From Fen-1058 sp964398185 (GTDB taxonomy: Bacteria; Chloroflexota; Anaerolineae; Fen-1058): 64,000 nucleotides of DNA. The notes under the pieces were generated by a model that did no database searches, was not told the DNA's origin, and worked only from the letters and a program-made list of their open reading frames with translations. This document shows, one piece after another, positions 7,526-15,465 of the stretch. The stretch spans positions 1 through 64,000 of the forward strand of contig CAYNML010000009.1 of assembly GCA_964398185.1 (NCBI GenBank), given 5' to 3'. How positions within the stretch are numbered: position 1 is the stretch's first letter; the number at the start of each line of letters is the position of its first letter. Both the position numbers and the translations under genes were made by a program.

Positions 7526-8095
7526 TCAGTCGCCCCCACCCGCAGCAATTGCTTCGGTGCTCGTCAAGCCCAACTTCTTGCGGATGTGCGGCACCAACCC
7601 GCCATCGTTGATGATCCCCAGCGCCGTGGCGGACAGCGGCGGGAAAGCGAACTCACGCTCATTCAAGCGAATGACATTGCACGCCAGATCGATCTCGATC
7701 GTGTCACCCGCCTGCGCCGCATCGACGACCTCCGGGCACGTGATCAGCAGCAAGCCTTGATTGATCCCGTTGCGGAAATAAATCCGCGCGAACGACTTCG
7801 CCACCACCGCGGCAATACCCTTGTACTTCAACGCCGTCACGGCCTGCTCGCGCGAACTGCCGTTGCCCCAGTTGCGCCCCGCCACGATCACATCACCGGG
7901 CTGTGCATCGCTCGCAAACTGCGGATCGAGATCCTCCAGCGCGTGCGCGGCGATCTCGCTCGGCTCTTTCAGCGAGTACGTGTATTTGCCGGGAAAGATC
8001 ACGTCTGTGTTGACGCCATCGCCGTACTTCCACGCATGACCAGAAATCGTTGTTAGTTGCTGGTTGCTAGTTGTTGGTAGAGACGCGTCGCTCAT
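7526..8095 (-). CDS. lysU: Homoaconitase small subunit
   Basis: This is the swivel subunit that pairs with LysT to isomerise homocitrate to homoisocitrate through homoaconitate. The ~189-residue protein has the LeuD/LysU hallmarks KYGDGVNTDVIFPGKYTY, VIVAGRNWGNGSSREQA (substrate-binding Ser/Arg loop) and FARIYFRNGINQGLL. The ATG at 8095 has AGAGGGA just upstream and falls 21 bp after the lysT stop. An extended TTG start at 8119 would overlap lysT. Residues SLPTTSNQQLTT near the start derive from the TTGCTAGTTG repeat at 8048-8082, so the true family N-terminus begins around ISGHAWKYGDG. Confidence 0.88.
   Translation of the reverse strand: MSDASLPTTSNQQLTTISGHAWKYGDGVNTDVIFPGKYTYSLKEPSEIAAHALEDLDPQFASDAQPGDVIVAGRNWGNGSSREQAVTALKYKGIAAVVAKSFARIYFRNGINQGLLLITCPEVVDAAQAGDTIEIDLACNVIRLNEREFAFPPLSATALGIINDGGLVPHIRKKLGLTSTEAIAAGGGD
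8048..8082. repeat. TTGTTAGTTGCTGG repeat at the 5' end of lysU
   Basis: The same unit as in the repeat at 6875-6947, here only one arm long. It encodes about eleven residues between the lysU start codon and the beginning of family homology. Confidence 0.7.
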
Positions 8096-8115
8096 TCCCT
8101 CTGTCTCTCCATCCC

Positions 8116-9411
8116 TCAATCAATCTCGCGCGGATCGCTGATCACGCCGCGAAGCGCGCTCGCCGCCACCACCGCTGGACTTGCCAGATAAATCTCGGCG
8201 TCCGGTTGGCCCATGCGGCCCTTGAAGTTGCGATTGGCCGTCGAGATGCAGGCTTCGCCTGGCCCCAACACACCCATGTGTACGCCCATGCACGGCCCAC
8301 AGCCCGGCGTGCCAAACACGGCGCCCGCCTCGATCAACGTCTGCACGTAACCGGCTTTTAGCGCATCCACGTAAACTTCCGCTGAAGCTGGAATGACCAA
8401 CAATCGAGTACCGGCTGCCACCCGCTTGCCTTTGACGATCTCAGCCGCGGCGGCCAGATCTTCCAACCGACCGTTGGTACACGTCCCCAAAAATGCCTGC
8501 TGAATCCGCGTCCCCTTCACCGCTTTCAACGGCTGCACATTGTCCACCGTGTGCGGACACGCGATCTTCAATTCGATCTCATCGGCCTGGATGACGTGCG
8601 TCGAAGCGTAGAGCGCATCCTCATCGGGATAAATCGCCAGCGCCTCGATTTCTGATTTCTGATCTCTGACCGCTGCATTCAAGCGTTGCGCTCGGCGTTC
8701 GGCCAAGTAGTCGAAGACAAAACCATCGGGCGGCAGATAACCGTTCTTCGCGCCGAACTCGGCCATCATGTTGGGAATCACCATGCGCTCGTGCAGCGGC
8801 AGCGCTGCGATCGCCGGGCCGTGAAATTCAATCGAGCGGTAGAGACCGCCGTCGGCGCCCAGCAGTCCGATCAGATGGAGGCACAAATCCTTGGCGGTGA
8901 CGCCGCGCCCCAAGCGCCCGTTGACGATGACCTTCATGCTCTCCGGTACGCGCAGCCACAACTCGCCCGTCGCCCAGATCGCCGCCATCTCCGTGCGGCC
9001 CACGCCCGCGCCGAACGCGCCGAGCCAGCCGTAATGCGTCGTGTGACTATCTGCGCCGAGGATCAATTGCCCGGGCAGCACCAATGCTTCTTCGCTCAGC
9101 ACTTGATGGCAGATGCCGCGTCCCACTTCGAAAAAATTCTGGATGCCCTGTTCCGCCACAAAGGCGCGCACTTCGACGTGATTCTGCGCATGCTTGGGCG
9201 TCGGCGGCGGCACCGCATGATCGAGGGTCACGCACATCCGATCGGGTATGGCGACCTTCTCCAGACCAATCGCGCGAAAGATGCGCGCAATCGGCGCCGT
9301 GTTATCGTGCGACAAAGCGACAGCGGGCTTGGCATCGACGACTTGACCGGCCACCGCTTGCGGCAGGCCGGCAGCGCGCGCCAGCGCTTTTTCGGCAAAG
9401 GTGTAACCCAT
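8116..9411 (-). CDS. lysT: Homoaconitase large subunit
   Basis: The 431-residue iron-sulfur subunit of homoaconitase works with LysU. It contains LGADSHTTHYGWLGAFGAGVG, and the 4Fe-4S ligands are the Cys of FLGTCTNGR and the CxxC of GTPGCGPCMGVH. The ATG at 9411 has GAGGA about 8 bp upstream. Residues RDQKSEIEA, before LAIYPDEDA, look like a short in-frame insert coded by a TTTCTGATTTCTGATCTCTG direct repeat around 8648-8669; I would not expect it in the family. LeuC of leucine synthesis is the close alternative, but the operon supports lysine. Confidence 0.88.
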   Translation of the reverse strand: MGYTFAEKALARAAGLPQAVAGQVVDAKPAVALSHDNTAPIARIFRAIGLEKVAIPDRMCVTLDHAVPPPTPKHAQNHVEVRAFVAEQGIQNFFEVGRGICHQVLSEEALVLPGQLILGADSHTTHYGWLGAFGAGVGRTEMAAIWATGELWLRVPESMKVIVNGRLGRGVTAKDLCLHLIGLLGADGGLYRSIEFHGPAIAALPLHERMVIPNMMAEFGAKNGYLPPDGFVFDYLAERRAQRLNAAVRDQKSEIEALAIYPDEDALYASTHVIQADEIELKIACPHTVDNVQPLKAVKGTRIQQAFLGTCTNGRLEDLAAAAEIVKGKRVAAGTRLLVIPASAEVYVDALKAGYVQTLIEAGAVFGTPGCGPCMGVHMGVLGPGEACISTANRNFKGRMGQPDAEIYLASPAVVAASALRGVISDPREID

Positions 9412-9424
9412 TGAAACATTCCTC

Positions 9425-9535
9425 GTTGTTTGCGGCGAATGAATTCGCCCGCTGGCAGCGAAAACACGTTAAAACGTGTTTCAACACGTTTCGCTTATCA
9501 GCCAGCGAGTTCACTCGCTGGGAGGCTGCGAAGCT
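9425..9535. repeat. GCGAATGAATTCGC / AGCGAGTTCACTCGC dispersed inverted repeat
   Basis: The lysT-homocitrate synthase gap holds nested inverted repeats: GCGAATGAATTCGC near 9435, ACACGTTAAAACGTGT near 9465-9480, and AGCGAGTTCACTCGCT near 9505. No promoter or gene is apparent, and the unit would form a branched hairpin in the transcript. Confidence 0.6.
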
Positions 9536-9560
9536 CGCCGGGCCGCAACCGACCGATCCC

Positions 9561-10883
9561 TCATGCGGCCTCGCGCTTGACATGAATCCCATTCGCCGGG
9601 GTCGGCTTCGCACCGTTCGACGAATCGAGCCGCTGCACGATGGACGGCGCAACCTTTGGCAGGTTCAAGCGCGCCAGACCGAATTCTTTTTCGGCAATAT
9701 CGATCAACACTTGTTCCGGCGAAATATCCGGCGCGAGTTTATACACGCGCTCTTTGAACACCGCCGCAATCTCCTTCGCCGTCGCCTCGTCAATCTCAAA
9801 GTAACGGATCTCTTTGAGGAAGTAGTGAATGATGTTCCAGCCCGATAACGGTCCCAGCAAAATTTCCGTTTCACTCACGCCAAACAGATCGAGCGGATGC
9901 GCTTCGTACACCGACGCATCATGCAGCACCGCATTTTGATGCACGCCCGCCGTGTGCGTGCGATTGGTCAGGCTGACCGGTTCACGCGACGGCACCAGCA
10001 TCTTCATCTTATCAGCCGCCAGCACGTTGATGGGATACGAGCCGCGCAGATGGTAACCTTCCAACTTGTCGAACTCGCGATCGATGTACAAGTTGAACAG
10101 CAGCGCCGTCATGCTGGTAATCCCCGATCGCTCCGCGATGCCCAACAGCGTGGTGTTGATGTAGCGCATGCCATTCTTCACCGCTTCCAGCGCATTGATC
10201 AGCGAGAAGCCGCGATCGTCGTGGAAGTGGCCTTCCAACTCGACGTGCGGATAGCGCTCACGCAGCATGCGCACACGCCGCGCCACGCCCGGCGGCGTGG
10301 CGATGCCCACCGTGTCGGGCGTGCCAAACCGATCGACGTACGGCGCGACGGCGTCATACACGTGGAACAGTTCGTCCTCACGCGTGCGAAAGGCATCCTC
10401 GCCGCTGAAGCGCAGAATCAAGTGCGGATAGTTGCGCCGCACTTCTTCAAACAGCGCCGCCGCCTTCTTGACGATCGTGTCAAGGTCGTTGCCGTGATTG
10501 TAGGTGCGCGACTCAGGCGACGTGCCGATATAGAAGTTGAGGCCGTCGGCTCCGCCGTCGATGGCGCTTTCCACGTCGCGCGGATGGCAGCGCACGTGCG
10601 CCAGCAGGAACGTGTAGCCTTTCTGCGTGATCAGACTATCGCGCACCGCGCGCAGCGCCTGCCAATCGTCGCGCTCCTGCGGGCTGACCAGCGGCGCAAA
10701 CAACTCGATGAACTTGACGCCATAGATAATCAACGCGCGGACGATCTCTTCCTTGTCCGCGCGCGTGAAAAAATACTTGTGGTGATCGTGCAGCAGCGAC
10801 GTCTGCTGCCCGTCGCGCAGCGTCGTGTCGATGATCTCCAGCGCGCGGGGTTGATATTGGCGAAAACGAAAAGGCTCGTCCAT
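9561..10883 (-). CDS. Homocitrate synthase (LeuA family)
   Basis: The first committed step condenses 2-oxoglutarate with acetyl-CoA to homocitrate. The 440-residue protein starts with IIDTTLRDGQQTS, the metal-binding TLRDGQ loop of the HMGL-like TIM barrel. It continues with GHFHDDRGFSLINALEAV and RTHTAGVHQNAV, the two His-containing metal-site segments. The order of neighbouring homoaconitase and homoisocitrate dehydrogenase genes indicates homocitrate rather than isopropylmalate or citramalate. The start at 10883 is the only ATG near the beginning of homology, and the ribosome site is weak because a TTTTGGATTTT repeat abuts it. Feedback inhibition by lysine is typical of the family but cannot be read from the sequence. 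Confidence 0.85.
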   Translation of the reverse strand: MDEPFRFRQYQPRALEIIDTTLRDGQQTSLLHDHHKYFFTRADKEEIVRALIIYGVKFIELFAPLVSPQERDDWQALRAVRDSLITQKGYTFLLAHVRCHPRDVESAIDGGADGLNFYIGTSPESRTYNHGNDLDTIVKKAAALFEEVRRNYPHLILRFSGEDAFRTREDELFHVYDAVAPYVDRFGTPDTVGIATPPGVARRVRMLRERYPHVELEGHFHDDRGFSLINALEAVKNGMRYINTTLLGIAERSGITSMTALLFNLYIDREFDKLEGYHLRGSYPINVLAADKMKMLVPSREPVSLTNRTHTAGVHQNAVLHDASVYEAHPLDLFGVSETEILLGPLSGWNIIHYFLKEIRYFEIDEATAKEIAAVFKERVYKLAPDISPEQVLIDIAEKEFGLARLNLPKVAPSIVQRLDSSNGAKPTPANGIHVKREAA

Positions 10884-10908
10884 TTTGGATTTTCGATTGC
10901 AGATTTTA

Positions 10909-10947
10909 GATTTTACGCATTACGTATTACGCATTACGTATTACGCA
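10909..10947. repeat. TTACGCATTACGTATTACGC simple repeat
   Basis: The run fills the whole gap between lysJ and the homocitrate synthase gene, up to the lysJ stop codon at 10948. It is the same unit as at 7446-7523. Confidence 0.8.
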
Positions 10948-12108
10948 TCACGCGATCTCAGTGCTCAACACTTCTCGCACTACCGCAACCACCCTGGCAA
11001 GATCCGCCTGCTCCACCACCAGCGGCGGCAGGAAGCGCATCGTCGTCAGGCCGGCTGGCAGCGCCAGCACACCGTGCTTCATCAACTCTTGCAAATACGG
11101 CGTCACCTTCTGCTTCAACTCGATGCCCACCATCAAACCGAGACCGCGCACTTCGCGAATCACCGGCGACTCGATCTGCTTCAATTGATCGATAAACCAC
11201 GCGCCCAACTCCGCCGCCCGATCGGCCAGCTGCTGCCCTTCGAGGAAATCGATCGCCGCGAGAGACGCTGCACACCCCAACGGATTACCGCCGAACGTCG
11301 AGCCGTGCACTTGCGACGGCATCGCGCCCAACCGCGATCCAATTAATGTCGCGCCCATCGGGAAGCCGCCCGCCATCGATTTCGCCACACATAGCAGATC
11401 GGGCTGCAGGCCATAGTGCTGGAACGCGAACATCTTCCCGGTGCGCCCGAAGCCTGTTTGCACCTCATCGAGAATCAATAGCGCACCGCGATCGCGGCAA
11501 ATCGCTTGTGCCTTCGTCAGGAACTCGGCTGTGCCCGGTCGCACACCGCCCTCACCCTGCACCACTTCCAGCAAGACCGCCGCCGTTTTGTGATCGACGG
11601 CTTCATCCAATGACGCCACATCGTTGTACGAAATGTGACTGAAATCCGGCACCAGCGGCTCGAACGGCTCGCGGTATTTCTTCTCCCACGTCGCCGACAA
11701 CGCCCCATACGTGCGCCCGTGAAAGCCCCGCATCGCCGCCACGATGCCGGTGCGCTTCGTCGCCAAGCGCGCAAACTTGATCGCGGCCTCTACGGCTTCA
11801 GTGCCCGAGTTGCACAAGAACACGCGCGGCATGCCGGTGATCGACGTGAGTTTCTGCTCTAACTCCGCCCGTCGATCGTTGTAGAACATCTCGGGGCACG
11901 TGATCAACGTCTGGGCCTGCTTGGCAATTGCCTCGGCCACCACGGGATTCGCATGTCCCACGTTGACCGATCCCTGCCCGCCCACGCAATCGACGTACTC
12001 GTTCTCGTCGCTGTCCCACACCCGCGCCCCGCGACCACGCACTAAAGCGATCGGGCGTTTGGTGTACACACCGGAAGTAAATTGAGATTCCAATTCCTGA
12101 ATGGTCAT
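10948..12108 (-). CDS. lysJ: [LysW]-aminoadipate semialdehyde / [LysW]-glutamate semialdehyde aminotransferase
   Basis: This class III PLP aminotransferase of 386 residues converts the carrier-bound semialdehyde to LysW-lysine (and LysW-ornithine), with glutamate as amino donor. Motifs: the NSGTEAVEAAIKFAR phosphate-binding segment, LLILDEVQTGFGRTG (PLP-binding Asp) and LLCVAKSMAGGFPMGA with the Schiff-base Lys. The N-terminal segment ALVRGRGARVWDSDENEYVD matches ArgD/LysJ. AAGGA lies seven bases before the ATG at 12108. Ordinary ArgD (acetylornithine aminotransferase) is excluded mainly by context. Confidence 0.88.
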   Translation of the reverse strand: MTIQELESQFTSGVYTKRPIALVRGRGARVWDSDENEYVDCVGGQGSVNVGHANPVVAEAIAKQAQTLITCPEMFYNDRRAELEQKLTSITGMPRVFLCNSGTEAVEAAIKFARLATKRTGIVAAMRGFHGRTYGALSATWEKKYREPFEPLVPDFSHISYNDVASLDEAVDHKTAAVLLEVVQGEGGVRPGTAEFLTKAQAICRDRGALLILDEVQTGFGRTGKMFAFQHYGLQPDLLCVAKSMAGGFPMGATLIGSRLGAMPSQVHGSTFGGNPLGCAASLAAIDFLEGQQLADRAAELGAWFIDQLKQIESPVIREVRGLGLMVGIELKQKVTPYLQELMKHGVLALPAGLTTMRFLPPLVVEQADLARVVAVVREVLSTEIA

Positions 12109-12129
12109 CGATCATCCTTCACAAAAAGC

Positions 12130-12197
12130 GATCCACGAATCACACGAATTTGCACGAATGAATTGAAATTAGTGAAGATTCGTGTGATTCGTGGATC
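12130..12197. repeat. Dispersed palindrome, GATCCACGAAT family, copy 2
   Basis: GATCCACGAATCACACGAAT faces ATTCGTGTGATTCGTGGATC across a short AT-rich centre, a nearly perfect 20-bp inverted repeat. It occupies the lysJ-lysZ gap. See the related copy at 6140-6201. Confidence 0.8.
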
Positions 12198-12202
12198 AAA
12201 TC

Positions 12203-13006
12203 TTAAGAAATCACGGTTCCCTTGCCTTGCAGTGCTTTGGCAATGGGCTGATCAACTCGTCCGTCGGCAAACACTACTTTGCTTACACCCAATTGCAGCG
12301 CCTCGCTTGCGCCCAGCACCTTCTTCTTCATACGACCTTCCGCAAAATCGAGCGACTGTTCCACCTTCGCTTTGTCGATGTGCGGAATCACCGTCGCTTC
12401 ATCCGGGAAGTTGCGCATCAACCCCGGCACGTTCGAGAGGATGATCAGCTGCTCGGCCCGCACCGCACCCGCCACCATCGCCGCCGCCCGATCGGCATCG
12501 ACGTTGACCGCATCGCCCTCGTGCGAGATCGCCAGCGGAGCCACGACCGGCACGTAGCCAGCGTCAAGCAGCATGTTCAGCAGCCTCGCATTCACCGTCT
12601 CGATCTTGCCCGTGTAATCATCGCGCAGCATGCGCTGTTTGCCGTTCTCGACGATGCGGATCGCATCCTTGCGCTTCGCCACCATCAAGCGGCCATCCAC
12701 TCCCGACAGGCCGAACGCATTCACGCCCGCCTTCTGCAATTTCTCCACGAGAATCGTGTTGATTTTGCCGGATGTCACCATCGCGAAAATCTCCAGCGTT
12801 TCACGATCGGTGTAGCGGCTGGTGAAGCCCGATACGGCTGTGACAAACCTCGGCGGATGCCCCAGCTGTTCCGAGATCGCATTCGTCTCGCCCGAACCGC
12901 CGTGCACCACGATCAACTTCTGCCCCGCCTGCACCTGCGCGGCCACATCCGCAATCACCGCGTCGATGTTGACGCCGTTCGTCCCGCCAATTTTGATAAC
13001 GATCAT
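12203..13006 (-). CDS. lysZ: [LysW]-aminoadipate/[LysW]-glutamate kinase
   Basis: This amino-acid kinase family enzyme of 267 residues phosphorylates the carrier-bound aminoadipate or glutamate side chain. It begins directly at MIVIKIGGTNG (nucleotide-binding Lys), has VHGGSGETN, and has NVDADRAAAMVAGAV in the C-terminal ATP lobe. It resembles ArgB but is part of the LysW set. GAGGA lies eight bases upstream of the ATG at 13006, in the short ATCCGTG-rich spacer after lysY. Confidence 0.88.
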   Translation of the reverse strand: MIVIKIGGTNGVNIDAVIADVAAQVQAGQKLIVVHGGSGETNAISEQLGHPPRFVTAVSGFTSRYTDRETLEIFAMVTSGKINTILVEKLQKAGVNAFGLSGVDGRLMVAKRKDAIRIVENGKQRMLRDDYTGKIETVNARLLNMLLDAGYVPVVAPLAISHEGDAVNVDADRAAAMVAGAVRAEQLIILSNVPGLMRNFPDEATVIPHIDKAKVEQSLDFAEGRMKKKVLGASEALQLGVSKVVFADGRVDQPIAKALQGKGTVIS

Positions 13007-13045
13007 TCAATCATCCTCATCCGTGTTAATCCGTGTAATCCGTGG

Positions 13046-14077
13046 TTAAATCGGATGCAGCCCTGGAAACTCCAACCCCGCCGTTTCCTCAAAGCCGCAC
13101 ATGATATTCATCGCCTGCACCGCGCTGCCTGACGCGCCCTTCATGAGATTATCGATCGCCGCCAGTGACACCACACGCCCTGTATCGGGATCGAGTTCGA
13201 AGCCCACATCGGCATAGTTTGATCCCGCCAGGATCTTCGGATCAGGCACGCGATGAATACCCGTCTTATCCTTCACGATCCGCACGAACGGCTCGTTGTT
13301 GTACGCTGCCCGATAGGCTTTCCACAAATCTTTCTCGGCTGTTCCTGGCTTGACGAAGACATGTGCCGCACCCAACACCCCGCGCACCAGATCGACCGCC
13401 GTCATGCTGAGATGTACATTCTGCAAGCCCAGTTCTTGAATCACTTCGGCGGTGTGCCGATGCCCGGTCGGAGCATACGCGCGCACCGAATGACTCTTCT
13501 CGGGGTGATGCGAGCCGGCGTTGACGCTCGCGCCGCCCTCAGACGATCCAGTTTTAATGTCCACCACGATCGGCTTGTCGAGATCAATCAGGTTCGCTTT
13601 CACCAGCGGCAGCAGCGCCAGATTCGACACCGTGGCATTGCAGCCTACGCCGCTGATGTAACTCGCCGTCTTCATCGCTTCACGCTGCAACTCCGGCAGG
13701 CCATAGACGAACTTGCCCAGATACTGCGGAGCCTTGTGATCCTCGCCGTACCACTTCAGATATAACGCGGCATCTTTCAAGCGAAAGTCCGCCGATAAGT
13801 CCACTATCTTCGGAGCAAGGCTCATGTACTTCTCGATATGCTTCTGCGCCTCGCCATGCGGCAGCGCCAGGAAGAGCACATCGCACGGCTCCAATTGATC
13901 GCGTGATGTGAACTGCAACTGCGTCCGCTTCCGCAGATTCGGATGCTGGTGATACACATACTCGCCCACCTTGCTCTCCGACGTCACCTGCCCGATCTCC
14001 ACCTGCGGATGAAACAGCAACAGCCGCAGCAATTCCCCGCCCGTGTACCCCGATGCCCCAACGATCGACACTTTCAT
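13046..14077 (-). CDS. lysY: [LysW]-aminoadipate/[LysW]-glutamate phosphate reductase
   Basis: The enzyme reduces the acyl phosphate on the LysW carrier to the semialdehyde with NADPH. The 343 residues include the Rossmann start VSIVGASGYTGGELLRLL, the catalytic Cys in SGVGCNATVSNLALLP, and the family pattern HPEKSHSVRAYAPTGHRHTAEV. The protein is ArgC-like, and LysY is preferred because of the neighbours. The ATG at 14077 has AGGAAA seven bases upstream and follows lysX by 64 bp. Confidence 0.88.
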   Translation of the reverse strand: MKVSIVGASGYTGGELLRLLLFHPQVEIGQVTSESKVGEYVYHQHPNLRKRTQLQFTSRDQLEPCDVLFLALPHGEAQKHIEKYMSLAPKIVDLSADFRLKDAALYLKWYGEDHKAPQYLGKFVYGLPELQREAMKTASYISGVGCNATVSNLALLPLVKANLIDLDKPIVVDIKTGSSEGGASVNAGSHHPEKSHSVRAYAPTGHRHTAEVIQELGLQNVHLSMTAVDLVRGVLGAAHVFVKPGTAEKDLWKAYRAAYNNEPFVRIVKDKTGIHRVPDPKILAGSNYADVGFELDPDTGRVVSLAAIDNLMKGASGSAVQAMNIMCGFEETAGLEFPGLHPI

Positions 14078-14141
14078 TTCAGATTTTCCTTGATCCGTTC
14101 ATTCGGCTTATCCGCATCGCCTGCTGTTGACCACACATCCC

Positions 14142-15071
14142 TCACAACGCGGCATACGCCGGATGGCCCTGTCCATTACTCGCAAAATCCAGCAGCACGG
14201 GCATGGTCGCATTCGGCTTGATGTGCCGCTTCGCCACGCCGATCAAGTAATCGACGATCATGCCCGGGATGTCCACGCCCGTCGTCGGCACCGTCGTGTG
14301 GAACTCCATCGTGTGATTGACTTCGTTCACCAGGTAACCGCGCTCTTGATCTTCCAGAATATCGATCGCCAGCACGCCGCCGCCCACCGCCTTGGCCGCC
14401 TCGACGCAGATCGCATTCAGCGCCGGGGTCACCGGGCACTGACTGCCTTGTCCGCCGCGCGCCGTATTCGTAATCCAGTGCGGCGAGCTGCGATAGATCG
14501 CGCACACCGTCTCGTTGCCGATCACAAACGCGCGGATGTCGCGCCCCGGCTTGGTGATGTACTCTTGAATGTAGAAGATCGAGTGCTGGTACGATCCCAG
14601 CGTGTCCTTATGCTCCAGGATCGCTTCGGCGGCCTCCCGATCGTTGATCTTCGACAACAAGCGGCCCCACGATCCCACGACCGGTTTCAGCACGACCGGG
14701 TAGCCCATCTCTTCGATCGCGGCGATGGCGGCTTCGGGAGTGAACGCCACTTTGACGCGCGGCTGCGGCACGCCCGCCTTCTGCAGCGCCAGCGTCGTCG
14801 TGAGCTTATCGCCGCAGATCGCCGCCACGTGCGACATGTTCACCGTCGGCACGCCCCACGCATTCAGAATCTGCGTCGCGTATAACCCGCGCGCGAACGA
14901 AATGCTGCGCTCCAGCACGGCATCGTACTGCTGCCACTTCTCCTGCTGCGCGATGTCGAAGATCGCCTCGCGGTCGTCAATGCGATCGTAATCCACGCCG
15001 CGCTTCTCCAGCGCCTCGAACAGCCACTTCTCTTCCACGCGCACACGTGAAAACAACACACCTAGTTTCAT
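14142..15071 (-). CDS. lysX: [LysW]-aminoadipate/glutamate ligase (ATP-grasp)
   Basis: LysX attaches alpha-aminoadipate (and/or glutamate) through its amino group to the C-terminal Glu of LysW. The 309-residue ATP-grasp protein shows PVVLKPVVGSWGRLL (ATP-binding Lys), FYIQEYITKPGRDIRAFVIG and the metal/substrate segment YLVNEVNHTMEFHTTVPTTG. The ATG at 15071 has GAGAG five bases upstream; a GTG at 15077 would add two residues. Only one LysX-like gene is present in the window and argG/argH are in the same operon, so this copy may serve both lysine and arginine; I cannot decide specificity from sequence alone. Confidence 0.88.
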   Translation of the reverse strand: MKLGVLFSRVRVEEKWLFEALEKRGVDYDRIDDREAIFDIAQQEKWQQYDAVLERSISFARGLYATQILNAWGVPTVNMSHVAAICGDKLTTTLALQKAGVPQPRVKVAFTPEAAIAAIEEMGYPVVLKPVVGSWGRLLSKINDREAAEAILEHKDTLGSYQHSIFYIQEYITKPGRDIRAFVIGNETVCAIYRSSPHWITNTARGGQGSQCPVTPALNAICVEAAKAVGGGVLAIDILEDQERGYLVNEVNHTMEFHTTVPTTGVDIPGMIVDYLIGVAKRHIKPNATMPVLLDFASNGQGHPAYAAL

Positions 15072-15145
15072 ATTCACTCTCTTTCCCCCCTCCCCTGTTC
15101 GGCAGAACGGGGGAGGGCTGGGGTGGGGGTCTCAGGGGTGGGGGC

Positions 15146-15316
15146 CTACTCCCCCCAATCCTCTTCTTCCATCGGGGCCAGCTCCACCTGCAACGGATCC
15201 ACCGCCACCACTTCCAGATCGACGCCGCAGTCCGGGCACTGCACGATCTCGCCCTGCACCACATCCTTCAAATTCAGCGTCGCATCACATTCGGGACAAT
15301 TCACACTGCCAGACAT
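15146..15316 (-). CDS. lysW: Amino-group carrier protein LysW
   Basis: This is the small acidic carrier to which lysine and arginine intermediates are attached through an isopeptide bond to the C-terminal glutamate. The 56-residue product reads M-S-G-S-V-N-C-P-E-C and ends E-E-D-W-G-E. The EDWGE terminus is the diagnostic carrier tail, and its last Glu is the attachment point. Four cysteines in two CPxC pairs (C7/C10, C27/C30) form the zinc site. AAGGAGA precedes the ATG. The gene lies 74 bp upstream of lysX in the same operon, with a short run of C/G-rich, hairpin-prone spacer (15080-15145) between them. Confidence 0.93.
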   Translation of the reverse strand: MSGSVNCPECDATLNLKDVVQGEIVQCPDCGVDLEVVAVDPLQVELAPMEEEDWGE

Positions 15317-15385
15317 GAGACTCTCCTTCGAGATGATTGAAGTTTTGGTTTACTTATCGGTTTGCTGCAATTTCGTTTGTGCGGT

Positions 15386-15465
15386 GTAATGCGTAAAACG
15401 TAAGGCGTAATATCACGTTTTACGTTTTACGTTTCACGTTTTACTCGTTACTCATTACTCGTTTT
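15386..15465. repeat. TTACGTTTTACG / TTACTCGTTACTC simple repeat overlapping argH 3' end
   Basis: Runs of CGTAAAACGTAAGGCGTAA, TTTTACGTTTTACG and TTACTCGTTACTCATTACTC fill the argH-lysW gap. The last argH codons and its stop codon (15441-15465) lie inside the repeat. The TTACTCGTTACTC unit recurs at 54191-54214. Confidence 0.8.

Noticed and set aside
6140..15465. CRISPR arrays among the repeated spacers
   Set aside because: Repeats are palindromic or simple-sequence types in single gene gaps, with no regular repeat-spacer series and no cas genes.
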